From Acidobacteriota bacterium (GTDB lineage: Bacteria > Acidobacteriota > Thermoanaerobaculia > Multivoradales > Multivoraceae), in NCBI GenBank assembly GCA_028875725.1, contig JAPPCR010000005.1, positions 69,501 to 133,500 on the forward strand: a stretch of DNA of 64,000 nt, written 5' to 3'. Positions 1-9,661 of this stretch are shown here, one piece after another. The position numbers and the translations under genes were made by a program. The notes beneath the pieces were generated by a model that made no database searches, was not told where the DNA came from, and was given only the letters and a program-made list of their open reading frames with translations. Every line of letters begins with the position of its first letter. Within the stretch, counting starts at the first letter, position 1.

Positions 1-2622
1 CGCCCACGGCAGCTCTCCGATTTCGTCGAGAAACACGGTGCCGCCGTCCGCGCTCTCGAACACTCCCACCCGATCACTGTCGGCGCCGGTGAACGCACCC
101 CGACGGTGGCCGAACAGGTCGGACAGAAGCAGGCCGTCAGGCAGCGCCGCGCAGTTCACCGCCAACCAGGGCCGGGAGGCCCGGGCGCTCGACCGGTGGA
201 GCTGGCGCGCCAGGAGTTCCTTGCCGGTCCCCGACTCGCCGAGAATCAGCACCGGCAGATCGTGGGCCGCGAACTTGTCGATCCGGGCCTGAACGTCCAG
301 CAGAGCCTTGCTCTTCCCCACCATGCCGGTAACGGCGGCCCTCCTGGGCTCCGCGAGTTCGGAGGCCGCGCGCCGGCGGCGCGGCGAGGCCGACAGGCGG
401 GTCGCGACCGCGGCCGTCAACGCCCGGGCAGGTTCATCGATTCCCGTCGCGCTGAGCACGAGTCGTCCCGCCGCCGCGTCGACCGCGAACCGGTCCCCGC
501 CGCCTGGACCCTGGAGCAGGACTTCCCCACTCGCGTCCAGAGAGCCGAAGCCTCCCGCGGAGCCATGAACCGCGAGTCGGGCCTCCGGATGACCGGCCGC
601 GGCCATCAGGATCCGATAGGCGTCCGGATCGGGGTCGGGCGTGGCCAGAAAGAGCCGAAGCGCCCGCCAGGGACCGACGCGCGCGCCATCCACACGCTGG
701 ACGAGCGCTTCGGCGCCGGCGGCCGAGAGGACGCGCACGGCGCTGGCCACCAGTTCCACGGGAACCGTTTCGGCCTCGAGACAGACCAGGTCGTGAACAG
801 TGAGCGCGGCGCGGAAGGGGCCCTGCGCCTCGACTTGCCGCCAGTCCGCGGAGCTCGGTGACCGCTTCTCGCCGACCGCCCCCCAAAGTCCCTCCTGTGC
901 CGCGCCGACCGCGACCGCGCGCGCCTCGTCGCGGAGTCCGGCAAGCAGCAGCAGGGGCGACAGGTCGTCCACTTCCGCCGGCGTCCAGGCAGCGAGGGGA
1001 CGTTCGAGCGCCTCCGAGAGCTCCTCCACCGCCTCCTCGCCACGTCCGAGCTGAACCAGGGCACGAGCCGAGAGCAGGCGCAGCGCGCGGAGTTGACGCC
1101 ACCCCGTTCGCCGACCGCGCAGATTCTCCAGGGCGGTTTCGCAGCACTCCAGCACCGATTCCCAGCGTCCCAACGACACGAAGAGACGCGCTTCGAGCAG
1201 GCGCGCCTCCACGACGCCGGGGGCGCTACCCGCCATCAGGCTCTCCCTACGCAGATTCTCGATCGTCTCGGGGACTCCCGTAAACCGTCCGGTCCGAATC
1301 CGGATCTCCGACAGCTTCCCGTGCGCGGCGGCTCTCCCGGCAGGTCCATCGCAACGCCGGAACAGGCTCACCGCGATGCGCGCCGCGCGCTCGGCGCTGG
1401 CGAAGTCGTTCACGGCCAGTCGAACCGTCGCCAACTCGTTCCACAGGAGAGCGCGCTCGTACACGGGAAGACGCTCCCTGAGGCGCCTGAGACCGGCAGC
1501 CAGCAGTCCTTCCGCCTCACTGAACCGACCGTTCGCCGAAGCGAGCCGAGCCCTCGCCAAAACGTCCATCCACTGGTCCGGCTCCCCAACCGCGGGTTCC
1601 AGCAGACTGGCCATTGCGTCAAGCTCGCCGAGCTCCCACTTCGCCAGCGCGCACATGGCTCGACCGTGCGCCGCCTGGGGACCGATCGTGGCATCGAGCA
1701 CCCTCTCCGACCAGCTTCCAAGCTGATCCGAACGCCCCGCAGCCGCCTGGATTCCAATCGCCAGTTCGCACTGTTCCAGTGCGCGCCGACCCGAGAGCGA
1801 CCGGTTCTCCAACGCACTCAGACTGCGCCGCGCGGCAACCGTCCGACCTAGCCGAAGCTGAGCCCGGAGGCGAATCAGGATGTCGTCTGTTCGCCTGGAG
1901 TCCTTGACCAGCCTCAGAGCGGCCTCGAAGCGGCCGTCCTCGAGAAGGAGGCGCGCCAGCGCCGACCGGTCCTCCGGCGCGTCGAGCGGCGGGGATTCGG
2001 AGTCGGCATCTCTGACACGTTGCCAGTACGACCGCGCCGCATCGCCGCCCGCAGCGATGCGGCGGCGTTCGCCGCCGTCCATGCCCGCCAGAATCCGCCG
2101 CCACCGGGACTGCCCGGCAACAGCCACCCGCTCGCCGTCCCGATCCTCCAGGACCGCGAAGAGGGAGGCGCGCGCGGCTTCGAACTTGGGACGCAACAGA
2201 AAGGGCGCCCGAGCCAGAATGTCGGCAACCATCCGGTTTCCGGACACAGGCAGCAGTTCGTCTCGCCAGGTCTCGAAGAGGGGCCGAAGCACCGCCCGAA
2301 CAGAGCTTCGACCGGGCGCGCTCTCGCTTCCGAACAGGAGCACGACGAGTTGCCTCAACAGGGCCTGCGGCAGCCGGTCGTCACGCGCGGGCTGCACCGA
2401 CGCCGGGGGAATCCGGAGGACGCCCTCAGCATCCACGCGAAGCTCCTGCCAGGCCTCGAGCCGCCACCCGGCCGCCCGTACATGAGCCAGCAGGGCCGCG
2501 CCCTGAAGCAGGAACGCGGCCCGATCGCGGTCTGTCGCGAGGATCTCGTTCAGATCGGTTGCCCCCGTGCCCTTGGGAACCGGTCGAAGCGACGGGTGAC
2601 GGATGCGAAGAATGCGTGTCAT
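1..2622 (-). CDS. Sigma-54-dependent transcriptional activator, 3' end cut off by the window
   Basis: The 874 visible codons start at an ATG that overlaps the aroA stop (ATGA) and run off the left edge. Near the visible C-terminus is the start of an AAA+ sigma-54 interaction domain: Walker A GESGTGKE (residues 795-802), the sigma-54 contact loop GAFTGA (842-847), and [13 protein letters not shown] just before the edge. The roughly 750 residues upstream show no receiver domain. They are Ala/Leu/Arg-rich helical sequence that reads like TPR-type repeats (about residues 200-560), so the input is probably a protein or ligand contact, not phosphorylation. An HTH (Fis) domain is expected outside the window. 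It should activate RNA polymerase-sigma54 promoters; its targets cannot be seen. The family call is firm; the N-terminal fold is inference. Confidence 0.88.
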   Translation of the reverse strand, partial: MTRILRIRHPSLRPVPKGTGATDLNEILATDRDRAAFLLQGAALLAHVRAAGWRLEAWQELRVDAEGVLRIPPASVQPARDDRLPQALLRQLVVLLFGSESAPGRSSVRAVLRPLFETWRDELLPVSGNRMVADILARAPFLLRPKFEAARASLFAVLEDRDGERVAVAGQSRWRRILAGMDGGERRRIAAGGDAARSYWQRVRDADSESPPLDAPEDRSALARLLLEDGRFEAALRLVKDSRRTDDILIRLRAQLRLGRTVAARRSLSALENRSLSGRRALEQCELAIGIQAAAGRSDQLGSWSERVLDATIGPQAAHGRAMCALAKWELGELDAMASLLEPAVGEPDQWMDVLARARLASANGRFSEAEGLLAAGLRRLRERLPVYERALLWNELATVRLAVNDFASAERAARIAVSLFRRCDGPAGRAAAHGKLSEIRIRTGRFTGVPETIENLRRESLMAGSAPGVVEARLLEARLFVSLGRWESVLECCETALENLRGRRTGWRQLRALRLLSARALVQLGRGEEAVEELSEALERPLAAWTPAEVDDLSPLLLLAGLRDEARAVAVGAAQEGLWGAVGEKRSPSSADWRQVEAQGPFRAALTVHDLVCLEAETVPVELVASAVRVLSAAGAEALVQRVDGARVGPWRALRLFLATPDPDPDAYRILMAAAGHPEARLAVHGSAGGFGSLDASGEVLLQGPGGGDRFAVDAAAGRLVLSATGIDEPARALTAAVATRLSASPRRRRAASELAEPRRAAVTGMVGKSKALLDVQARIDKFAAHDLPVLILGESGTGKELLARQLHRSSARASRPWLAVNCAALPDGLLLSDLFGHRRGAFTGADSDRVGVFESADGGTVFLDEIGELPWA

Positions 2623-3944
2623 CGCCGGATCTCCTCCAGGTCCGCCCAGAAGCCCGGATAGGACTTGCAGACGACCTCCGGACGCCGAATGGAGAGGCCT
2701 CCCCGGCGCATCCCCACCAGGGCCATGCTCATCGCGATGCGGTGGTCGTCGTAGGTGTCGATCGGGATGCGCAGTGAGCCGGGCGGAGCGACGAGGCCGG
2801 GATTGCCGTCGATCCGCAGGCCGTCCTCCAGTTCGTCGACGGTTGCGCCGGCGCGCCGCAGTTCGGTCGCCACCGCGGCCAGACGATCGCTCTCCTTGAT
2901 CCTCAGATGCGACACGTTGCGGATCCAGGTCGTGCCGTTGGCGAAAGCCGCCACGGCGGCAAGCGTCGGCACCTGGTCGGGCATCGCCGAGAGGTCGCAG
3001 TCGACCGCGGTCAGGGCGCCGCCGCCCTCCACCTGAATCTCGTCCTCTGTCTTCCACACCTCGGCGCCCATCCGCTCGAGCAGGCCCAGGAAGGCGCGGT
3101 CGCCCTGGGTCGACGCGGGCGCGAGGCCGCGCAGGCGCACGGAGCCGCCGCAGATCGCGGCGGCCGCCGCCGGATAGGCGGCGGCCGAATCGTCGCCCGC
3201 GACGCGATAGCGACCGTCAACCAGTTCGGGTTTGCGCGGTTCCACCCGGAACTCGCGGGCTTCGCCGTCCCGGCGCACCTCTACCGGAGCGCCGAAATCG
3301 GCCATGACTTCGAGAGTTGTGTCCACATACGGACTAGAGACGAGAACTGGCGCCAGGAGTTCGATCGGGCCCTCCGCGTTCAGCGCCGCCATCAGCAGCG
3401 CGGACACGTATTGGCTCGATTCGCCGGCGTCGATCTCTGCCCGGCCGCCGGCCAGCCTTCCGCCCCGGATCCGAACCGGAGCGCAGCCCGGCCGGCCGAG
3501 CTCCTCGATCCCGGCACCGAGCTGCCGCAGGGCCGCGACCAGAGGGCCGATCGGCCGTTCGCGCAGCCGGGGGGAGCCGTCGAGAATCCACTCGCCCGGG
3601 GTCACCGCGCAGGTGGCGACCAGCAGTCGCAGCAAGGTCCCGGCGCTCCGGCAATCGAGCCGCATGGCATGTTCAGCGCCGTCCTCCTGCCCCGGCTCCA
3701 CCCGCAGCCCCGAGCCCGAAACGGAACGGACGCGCCAGCCCATCGCCACGAGCGCAGCGCGGAAAGCCGCGATGTCGTCGGCCTCCAGCAGGTTCTCGAT
3801 CGTCGCGGGCTGCCGCCCGATCAACGCCAGGTTCAGGGCGCGGTGCGAGATGCTCTTCGAACCGGGCGGCTCGACCACGCCCGCTATCCCCGCGGCGCGG
3901 CGGACCGGGTACGGGTCGGGAAGCGGAGCCGTCAGCCCAGCCAC
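2619..3944 (-). CDS. aroA: 3-phosphoshikimate 1-carboxyvinyltransferase (EPSP synthase)
   Basis: This 441-residue protein transfers the enolpyruvyl group of PEP to shikimate 3-phosphate, the sixth step of the cytoplasmic shikimate pathway to chorismate. The family signatures are all present: [12 protein letters not shown] near residue 27 (substrate phosphate loop), the RIKESDR motif in the C-terminal half, and [11 protein letters not shown] near the end. Length is typical (about 430-450). The gene overlaps the end of lpxH by 13 bases, and its stop overlaps the start of the sigma-54 activator by four, so the three are very likely co-transcribed. No unusual residues were seen. Confidence 0.97.
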   Translation of the reverse strand: MAGLTAPLPDPYPVRRAAGIAGVVEPPGSKSISHRALNLALIGRQPATIENLLEADDIAAFRAALVAMGWRVRSVSGSGLRVEPGQEDGAEHAMRLDCRSAGTLLRLLVATCAVTPGEWILDGSPRLRERPIGPLVAALRQLGAGIEELGRPGCAPVRIRGGRLAGGRAEIDAGESSQYVSALLMAALNAEGPIELLAPVLVSSPYVDTTLEVMADFGAPVEVRRDGEAREFRVEPRKPELVDGRYRVAGDDSAAAYPAAAAAICGGSVRLRGLAPASTQGDRAFLGLLERMGAEVWKTEDEIQVEGGGALTAVDCDLSAMPDQVPTLAAVAAFANGTTWIRNVSHLRIKESDRLAAVATELRRAGATVDELEDGLRIDGNPGLVAPPGSLRIPIDTYDDHRIAMSMALVGMRRGGLSIRRPEVVCKSYPGFWADLEEIRR

Positions 3945-4609
3945 AGCAACTTCCGATCGTGAAACCAGGCGTCAGCGATCCGCACCTCGCCGTCACCAAC
4001 GGTCCAGCGGCGGGCGGCGTGGAAGTGTCCGAGCAGCAGCACGTCGTTGCCTTCGGCCAGCCGGCGCGCCGCATAGCGCCGGATGACCGCGCCCGGGATC
4101 CGGGCCCTGTGCTCACGGTTGGTTCGCGCCAGGCCCCGCTCCGTGGACGCGACGAGACGGCGGCCTGTCGATCGCGGCAAGCGGAAGGTCAACCACCGGC
4201 TGACCGCGTTCTTCGACAGACGCCGCCAGCAGCGGTAGCGCCAGTCGCGCGGATTCAGCCCGTCGCCGTGAACCGCGAGGTACCTCGCGCCTCCGGCGTC
4301 GAAGCCGACTTCCCGGCCGCAGTCGTCGAAGAGGTCGCCGTAAGCGCCGTCTGCCAGAAAGAAGTCGCGGTTCCCCTCGACGTAGGAGACCCGGATTCCT
4401 CGCTGCCTGAGGCTCCGGATCGCGGACGCGAGCCGCCGTATCTCGGGTGTTTCGAAGCGCCGCGATCCGATCCAGAGATGGAACAGGTCGCCTAGGAACA
4501 ACACCCGGGCGCAGCGACCGGAGTCGAGCGCGCCGAGCTGCTCGGCCAGATCTTCCCCGCTGCCCCCGGGACCGCCCAGGTGGGCATCGGCGATCACGGC
4601 GACAGGCAT
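3932..4609 (-). CDS. lpxH: UDP-2,3-diacylglucosamine pyrophosphatase-like metallophosphoesterase
   Basis: A 225-residue calcineurin-like phosphoesterase. The metal ligands appear in family order: DAH at residues 8-10 (IADAHLGG), GDLFHLW, GNRDFF, HGD, and GHFH near the C-terminus. GNRDFFL followed by an HGD block is characteristic of LpxH, which cleaves UDP-2,3-diacylglucosamine to lipid X in lipid A synthesis at the inner membrane face. It sits between mrp and aroA (20 bases after mrp, overlapping aroA), downstream of a plsC-type acyltransferase, so there is an envelope-lipid theme. A generic phosphoesterase of the same fold (LpxG-like) cannot be excluded. Confidence 0.85.
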   Translation of the reverse strand: MPVAVIADAHLGGPGGSGEDLAEQLGALDSGRCARVLFLGDLFHLWIGSRRFETPEIRRLASAIRSLRQRGIRVSYVEGNRDFFLADGAYGDLFDDCGREVGFDAGGARYLAVHGDGLNPRDWRYRCWRRLSKNAVSRWLTFRLPRSTGRRLVASTERGLARTNREHRARIPGAVIRRYAARRLAEGNDVLLLGHFHAARRWTVGDGEVRIADAWFHDRKLLWLG

Positions 4610-4628
4610 GAGTTCGAAAGCCGGATCC

Positions 4629-5702
4629 CTAGACGATCGTCAGAGTCGGCCGTTCGGAGGCCACCTCCAGCAGCCGCCGCTCGACCGCCGCCGCGATGCC
4701 GCGGAAGATCGCCGCGTGGGAGCCGCCGGCGTCGGAGACCACGATCGGCAACCCGTCGTCGCTGCCCCGGACCAGTGCGCCGTCCAACGGAATCGCTCCA
4801 AGAACCTCGCAGTCGAGCAACTCGGCCGTCCGCTCGACGCCGCCGCGTTTGAAGACGTCCGTCGTCTCGCCGCAGTGAGGGCAGACGAACGTCGACATGT
4901 TCTCGACCATCCCCAGCACCGGCACCTCGACCTTGCGGAACATGGCGAGCCCCTTGCGGGCATCGATCAGCGCGACGTCCTGCGGCGTCGAGACGATGAC
5001 CGCGCCGGACAGGGGCAACTTCTGCGACAGTGTCAGCGCCGCGTCTCCGGTGCCGGGCGGCAGGTCGAGCAGCAGGTAGTCGAGCCGGCCCCAGTCCACG
5101 TCGCCGAGCAACTGGCCCAGCGCCTTCATCACCATGGGGCCCCGCCAGATCACGGGCGTGTCCGGATCGAGAAGGAACCCGAGCGACATGACGCGCACGC
5201 CGTGGCGCTCGAAGGGCTGGATCTTCCCGTTCACGATCTCCGGGCGGCGGTTGATGCCGAACATCAGGGGGATGGACGGACCGTAGATGTCCGCGTCGAG
5301 CAGCCCGACCCGCAGGCCCAGAGCCGCCATCGCGGCGCTCAGGTTGGTCGCCACCGTCGACTTGCCCACGCCTCCCTTGCCGCTGGCCACCGCGACCACA
5401 TGGGACACCCCCGGCAGCAGCGAGGGGTCACGAGCCGTTGCCGGCGCCGGCGCGGTGGCCACCTCGAGCGAGACCTGGACGCCGGATACGCCGTCGAGGT
5501 TCCCCACGGCATCGACGATGCGCCGTCTGATCTCCGTGGCGGCCTCCGGGTCCCGCGTCGGCACCCGCAGATCCACGACCACGTCGCCGCCGGTGACCGC
5601 GACCCGCTGCACGAAACCGAACGACACGATGTCGCGTTTCATCCCCGGGAAGGTCACGGTCCGGAGGCACTCCCGCACCCTGCTCTCGATCGCTTCAGCC
5701 AT
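4629..5702 (-). CDS. apbC: Mrp/ApbC/NBP35-type iron-sulfur carrier P-loop ATPase
   Basis: A 357-residue protein starting at MAEAIESRV, an ATG overlapping the preceding gene's stop by eight bases. Residues 1-80 form a MIP18/DUF59 domain. This is followed by the deviant Walker A ASGKGGVGKST (about 107-116) of the ParA/MinD superfamily, and by CPHCG near residue 290, the CxxC that holds a bridging Fe-S cluster between subunits. The family carries [4Fe-4S] clusters to apo-proteins in the cytosol; clients are plentiful here (rlmD, the XPD-type helicase). An upstream in-frame start would add 21 residues inside plsC and is not favoured. Confidence 0.94.
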   Translation of the reverse strand: MAEAIESRVRECLRTVTFPGMKRDIVSFGFVQRVAVTGGDVVVDLRVPTRDPEAATEIRRRIVDAVGNLDGVSGVQVSLEVATAPAPATARDPSLLPGVSHVVAVASGKGGVGKSTVATNLSAAMAALGLRVGLLDADIYGPSIPLMFGINRRPEIVNGKIQPFERHGVRVMSLGFLLDPDTPVIWRGPMVMKALGQLLGDVDWGRLDYLLLDLPPGTGDAALTLSQKLPLSGAVIVSTPQDVALIDARKGLAMFRKVEVPVLGMVENMSTFVCPHCGETTDVFKRGGVERTAELLDCEVLGAIPLDGALVRGSDDGLPIVVSDAGGSHAAIFRGIAAAVERRLLEVASERPTLTIV

Positions 5703-6450
5703 CCGTTTCTCCCGTGTCCGAGGCGGTCCGGAGGCCCGCCAGCCGGCCCACCTGCCGCTCCACATCGAGCATGAACGACCGCCGTCCCCGCACCCCGACG
5801 GCGGCCGGGTCGACGACCTCGCCGAAGGACAGCTCGACGACCTGAGGCCGGACCGTCAGAGCGCCCTTTCGCCGGATGCGGCCGGTACCGCGAATGCCCA
5901 CCGGCGCCACCAGAGCTCGCCCCTTCAGCGCGAGCAGGAACCCGCCCCGCTGAAACGGCCTCATCCGCGGCCCGGAGCTGCGCGTCTCTTCCGGGAACAC
6001 GACCAGTGACACACCGGACGCCAACCGTTCCGTGGCGGCCGCGAACGTCTCGCCGGCCCGACTCCGGTCCTCCCGGTCCACCGGGACGAAACCGGCCGCC
6101 CTGAGACCCCAGCCGAAGAACGGCAAACGGAACAGGCTGCGCTTGGCCAGGAAGCGGACCGGCAGGTCCAGTGTCGCCAGCAGGGCCCCGATGTCGTACA
6201 GGCTCCGGTGGTTCGCCATGTAGACCACGGGTCGGTCCCCGATGGCCTCCCGCCAGACCCTGTGGCTGCCCCCCGCGTAGCGGAGTTCGAGCCGGACACC
6301 GCTCGACCGGAGCAACCCCCGAGCCCAGAGACGAGCCTGGACTCCGGCCCAGTCACGGCCCGGGAACCAGGAGGCGACGGCCGCGGCGACACCCATCACG
6401 GCGCTGCCCAGAAACAGGTAGACGTTCCCGGTCAGGGTGGCCAGCGCCAC
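5695..6450 (-). CDS. plsC: 1-acyl-sn-glycerol-3-phosphate acyltransferase (PlsC-like)
   Basis: The acyltransferase block NHRSLYD (NHxxxxD) and the later FPEETRSS (family FPEGTRS) identify a PlsC/LPLAT enzyme that acylates lysophosphatidate at the inner membrane. The first 30 residues form a hydrophobic segment typical of the family's N-terminal anchor. I chose the GTG at 6450 (251 residues), because the reading frame extends to 6648 but the extra 66 residues are Arg/Ser/Thr-rich, unlike any PlsC N-terminus, and would overlap the region in front of mlaE. It heads the minus-strand run plsC-mrp-lpxH-aroA. Function is well supported; the start is uncertain. Confidence 0.87.
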   Translation of the reverse strand: MALATLTGNVYLFLGSAVMGVAAAVASWFPGRDWAGVQARLWARGLLRSSGVRLELRYAGGSHRVWREAIGDRPVVYMANHRSLYDIGALLATLDLPVRFLAKRSLFRLPFFGWGLRAAGFVPVDREDRSRAGETFAAATERLASGVSLVVFPEETRSSGPRMRPFQRGGFLLALKGRALVAPVGIRGTGRIRRKGALTVRPQVVELSFGEVVDPAAVGVRGRRSFMLDVERQVGRLAGLRTASDTGETDG

Positions 6451-6630
6451 CGACCATCCACCCCGTCCTTCCCGGGGAGCTTTCGCCGTAGACTTGCTGC
6501 GCCGAGTCGTGCGGCGCAGGTTCGTGGGGTTCTGGATCGACAAGGTTCTGCTCGGTGCCGTGGGTTGGAAGAAGCTACACCAAGCACCCGCCACGAGGAG
6601 CGACTCCAACAGACTCTTCCCTTGGGGCAG

Positions 6631-7410
6631 ATGCAACAGGCTGGACACAGGATTCTGATCGATTTCAAGGCGCCCTTGCGAGAGGTAGGCGCCATCTGGC
6701 TACTGACTACGCGCGGAATTTCCGCCCTCGTCAGCCCCCCGTACGAGTTCCGGTCATGGCTGAATCAGATGGGTCACCTCGGCGTCAGCTCCCTCGGCGT
6801 CGCCTCGGTGACCACTCTGTTCACCGGCATGGTGCTGGCCCTTCAGACCGCGTACAGCCTGCCTGAACTCGGGGTCAAGTACTACATCGGCAGCGTGGTT
6901 TCCAAGTCGTTGACCCGGGAACTGGGACCCGTTCTCGTGGCCCTCATCGTCGGCGGCCGGATCGGATCCGGAATGACCGCGGAACTCGGCACGATGAAGG
7001 TCACGGAGCAGGTCGACGCCATGCGCTCGATGGCCGCGGATCCCGTAAAGAAGCTGGTTGTTCCGAAGCTCGCGGCAACTCTCATCATGCTGCCCGTGCT
7101 CACCGTCCTCGGCGACCTGCTGGGCATTCTCGGCGGCCTGTTCGTCGCTGTGAATCAGTTGAACCTCTCCGTCGGCCTGTACGTCAACGACGTCCTGCAG
7201 ACCCTCACCATGGAGGACGTCTTCAACGGCCTTGGAAAGTCGGTCTTCTTCGCGTGCTTCATTGCGATCATCGGCTGCCACAACGGCCTGACCGCAAGCG
7301 GAGGCGCCGAAGGCGTTGGGCATGCCACCACTCGCACCGTCGTCTGGGCTTCCATCATGGTGCTGGTGTCTGATTTCTTTCTGACGAAGTTGTTCCATGT
7401 CCTCGTCTAG
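6631..7410 (+). CDS. mlaE: MlaE-type ABC transporter permease of phospholipid/MCE system
   Basis: A 259-residue integral membrane protein with five or so hydrophobic segments and the family core (GMVLALQTAYSL, ELGPVLVALIVGGRIGSGMTAELGTM, KxTEQVDAM). It is the permease of the Mla pathway that moves phospholipids between inner and outer membranes. The ATG at 6631 is chosen because the sequence from MQQAGHRIL aligns with the family start, while in-frame upstream sequence is Pro/Arg-rich and lies opposite plsC. It overlaps mlaF by 14 bases. The 180-base gap to the plsC start should hold divergent promoters; I could not assign clear -35/-10 boxes. Confidence 0.95.
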   Translation: MQQAGHRILIDFKAPLREVGAIWLLTTRGISALVSPPYEFRSWLNQMGHLGVSSLGVASVTTLFTGMVLALQTAYSLPELGVKYYIGSVVSKSLTRELGPVLVALIVGGRIGSGMTAELGTMKVTEQVDAMRSMAADPVKKLVVPKLAATLIMLPVLTVLGDLLGILGGLFVAVNQLNLSVGLYVNDVLQTLTMEDVFNGLGKSVFFACFIAIIGCHNGLTASGGAEGVGHATTRTVVWASIMVLVSDFFLTKLFHVLV

Positions 7411-8200
7411 GCCCGCCGGCAGCCGGAAAGCGGTGCGGGAACCGCTTTACGTCGTGCGCGGACTCTGCCGGCGCTTCGGCGAGCGAGCCGTGCTCGACGA
7501 CCTGAGTTTCGATGTTCTGCGCGGCGAGTGCCTGGTCGTGCTGGGCCGTTCGGGCTCCGGCAAGAGCCTCACGCTGCGGCAACTCAACGGACTCGACCCT
7601 GCCGAGGGCGGCGAAGTGCTGTTCGAGGGTACGGACCTCGTCCAGTTGACCGAGCGCGAGTTGTACACCGTGCGCCGGCGGATCGCGATGCTGTTTCAGT
7701 CGGGCGCCCTGTTCGACTCCTTCGACGTCCTGGAGAATGTCGCCTTTCCCATTCGCGAGCACGAGCGCGTGAGCGAGGAGGAGATTCGCGAGCGGGTGGC
7801 CGCGGCGCTCGCGTGGGTCGGACTGTCGGGGATCGAGGATCGGATGCCCGCGGCGCTTTCCGGCGGCATGAAGAAACGGGTCGCGCTCGCCCGCTCGCTC
7901 GTGCTGGAGCCCGAGGTCGTCCTGTTCGACGAGCCGACCGCCGGGCTCGACCCGGTCACCGCGGCGACCATCTCCAGTCTGATCAGGAACACCAAAGACG
8001 AGTTCGGAACGACTTCGGTCGTGGTGACGCACGACATTCGCCTGGCCCGCCACGTCGGCGACCGCCTCGCACTGCTTCACGACGGGCGGTTCCGGTTCCT
8101 CGGCTGCTGGGAGGAAGCGGAACAAAGCACCGACCCCGCCCTCCGGGCGTTCCTCGAGGGTCGGCCCCGCCCCGCACAGGAGGACATCGATGCAGCGTGA
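7397..8200 (+). CDS. mlaF: MlaF-type ABC transporter ATP-binding protein
   Basis: A 267-residue ABC ATPase with Walker A GRSGSGKS near residue 50, the signature LSGGMKKRVALARS, Walker B VVLFDEPTAGLDP and an H-loop VVTHD. The GMKKR variant of the signature is typical of MlaF. It energises MlaE in the cytoplasm. The start overlaps mlaE by 14 bases and its end overlaps mlaD by 11, so the three subunits should be made together. MlaB (STAS) and MlaC (periplasmic carrier) are not encoded next to it. Confidence 0.95.
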   Translation: MSSSRPAGSRKAVREPLYVVRGLCRRFGERAVLDDLSFDVLRGECLVVLGRSGSGKSLTLRQLNGLDPAEGGEVLFEGTDLVQLTERELYTVRRRIAMLFQSGALFDSFDVLENVAFPIREHERVSEEEIRERVAAALAWVGLSGIEDRMPAALSGGMKKRVALARSLVLEPEVVLFDEPTAGLDPVTAATISSLIRNTKDEFGTTSVVVTHDIRLARHVGDRLALLHDGRFRFLGCWEEAEQSTDPALRAFLEGRPRPAQEDIDAA

Positions 8201-9350
8201 CTCGAACACAATCAGGGTGGGTCTGACCGTACTCGCGGCCGTCGTCGCGCTGGCCGCATTCATCTTCGCGATCGGCGAGCAGAGCGCCCTGTTCACGCCC
8301 ACCAACAGCTACCGCACCATGTTCCCGAACGCCGCGGGGCTGGTCGAGGGGAACCCCGTCCAACTGAACGGCGTGACCGTCGGCAGGGTCGACCGCATCC
8401 TGCTCAGCGAAGACCCTGACAGCGAACTGCTGGAGGTGCGGATCAGCGTCGAGCGCCGCTATGCAGGCCGGCTGCGCCGAGACTCCCTGGCGCGCCTCAA
8501 GACCCTGGGTCTTCTGGGCGACAAGTACGTCGAGATCACCTCGGGTTCGCCCGAAGCCGTCCTCCTCAATCCCGGCGAGGAGATTCCGGCGGCCCTGCCG
8601 ACCGACGTCGACGAACTGATCGCCAGCGGCGCGGACGTGGTCGACCATGCGGTCGTGACCGCCCGTTCCCTGTCGAACATCCTCGCCCGCATGGAGCGCG
8701 GCGAGGGGCTGCTCGGCGAGTTGGTCGCCGGCCGCGAGGACAAGCGGATCACCGACACGGTGATCCACACGCTGGAGTCAATCGATCGCCTGACCAGCCA
8801 GGTGGAGGCCGGCGACGGAGTCCTCGGGCGCCTGCTCACCGACCGCGAGATGGGCGACCGGATCGCCTCTTCGATCGAGGAGCTGGATGAGACCCTGAGG
8901 CTCCTGCGAGAAGGCGACGGGCTGGCGCCGGCGCTGCTCCGCGACAGTGAACTGAAGGCCCGCTTCGAGACGACCCTGGCGGACACCCAGGTTGCCGCCG
9001 CGGATCTCCGGGAAGTCACCGCCGACCTGCGCGAGGCCGACGGCCTCCTGCCCCGGCTCCTGAACGACGAGGAACTGAGCGAATCGCTGACCACCGAAGT
9101 CGAACAACTCCTCAAGCGGTTGAACTCGACCCTGGACCAGGTCGCGGAGGGAGACGGCACCGCGGCCCGGCTGATCAACGACCCCGCGATCTACGAGGCG
9201 CTCGACGACCTCGTGGTCGGCATCAACGAATCGAGGCTGCTGCGCTGGCTCGTCCGGAACCGCCAGAAGGCGGGCATCAAGAAGCGGTACCGGGACACGC
9301 AGGATGAGATCGCGGCAGCCGGCTCCGAGGATCCCGGGGAACGACCGTGA
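8190..9350 (+). CDS. mlaD: MCE-domain substrate-binding protein of the Mla-type system
   Basis: A 386-residue protein with an N-terminal membrane anchor (about residues 8-28, VGLTVLAAVVALAAFIFAIG). It is followed by one MCE domain (about 38-120, with YRTMFPNAAGLVEGNPVQLNGVTVGRV), then a long helical region with repeated GEGLLG / GDGVLGRLL / GDGLAPALL / GDGTAARLI motifs. The C-terminal repeats are typical of long MlaD/Ttg2C proteins outside the enterobacteria, where they may build a periplasmic conduit; that role is inference. It anchors in the inner membrane and binds lipid. The stop overlaps the next gene's GTG start (GTGA). Confidence 0.93.
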   Translation: MQRDSNTIRVGLTVLAAVVALAAFIFAIGEQSALFTPTNSYRTMFPNAAGLVEGNPVQLNGVTVGRVDRILLSEDPDSELLEVRISVERRYAGRLRRDSLARLKTLGLLGDKYVEITSGSPEAVLLNPGEEIPAALPTDVDELIASGADVVDHAVVTARSLSNILARMERGEGLLGELVAGREDKRITDTVIHTLESIDRLTSQVEAGDGVLGRLLTDREMGDRIASSIEELDETLRLLREGDGLAPALLRDSELKARFETTLADTQVAAADLREVTADLREADGLLPRLLNDEELSESLTTEVEQLLKRLNSTLDQVAEGDGTAARLINDPAIYEALDDLVVGINESRLLRWLVRNRQKAGIKKRYRDTQDEIAAAGSEDPGERP

Positions 9351-9628
9351 TCATCTGCGCGCGCTGCGGCCGGAAACGGGACGCGCTCGCCGGGCCGCCC
9401 GTGCCCGGCGCCACGGGTGAGGAGATCGCCAAGCGCGTTTGCGCCGGCTGCTGGGACGAGTGGGCGGCGATGGAGATCAAGGTGATCAACGAACTGCGCC
9501 TGAACTTCATGGATCCGGCCGCGCAGGCCACCCTCACGAGTCACATGAGGGACTTCCTCTTCCCCGGCGACGACTCCACCGTGAACCCCGGGGAACGGCT
9601 CGATTTCGACTCGATCGGTGAACCCTAG
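9347..9628 (+). CDS. Fe(2+)-trafficking (YggX-like) family protein
   Basis: A 93-residue protein starting at a GTG overlapping the mlaD stop. CARCGR at the N-terminus, GEEIAKRVCAGCWDEW in the middle, INELRLNFMDPAAQATL and the FLFPGD block match the order in YggX-type proteins (LPGELGKRI...W..W...INE..LN......L...M..FLF). Like many non-proteobacterial members it has extra cysteines (CxxC, CxxC-like). The family is linked to labile iron handling and protection of Fe-S clusters. The role in an mla operon is unknown; co-transcription is suggested by the overlap alone. Confidence 0.8.
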   Translation: MIICARCGRKRDALAGPPVPGATGEEIAKRVCAGCWDEWAAMEIKVINELRLNFMDPAAQATLTSHMRDFLFPGDDSTVNPGERLDFDSIGEP

Positions 9629-9634
9629 CGGCCG

Positions 9635-9649
9635 GCGGCGGAACGCCGC
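9635..9649. terminator. GC hairpin between convergent genes, possible terminator
   Basis: GCGGCG-GAA-CGCCGC forms a six-base-pair stem with a three-base loop, directly followed by a small GGGTCTGACCC palindrome. It lies in the 33-base gap between the stop at 9628 (plus) and the stop at 9662 (minus). There is no T-tract on either side, so intrinsic termination is only a guess. Confidence 0.35.
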
Positions 9650-9661
9650 GGGTCTGACCCC

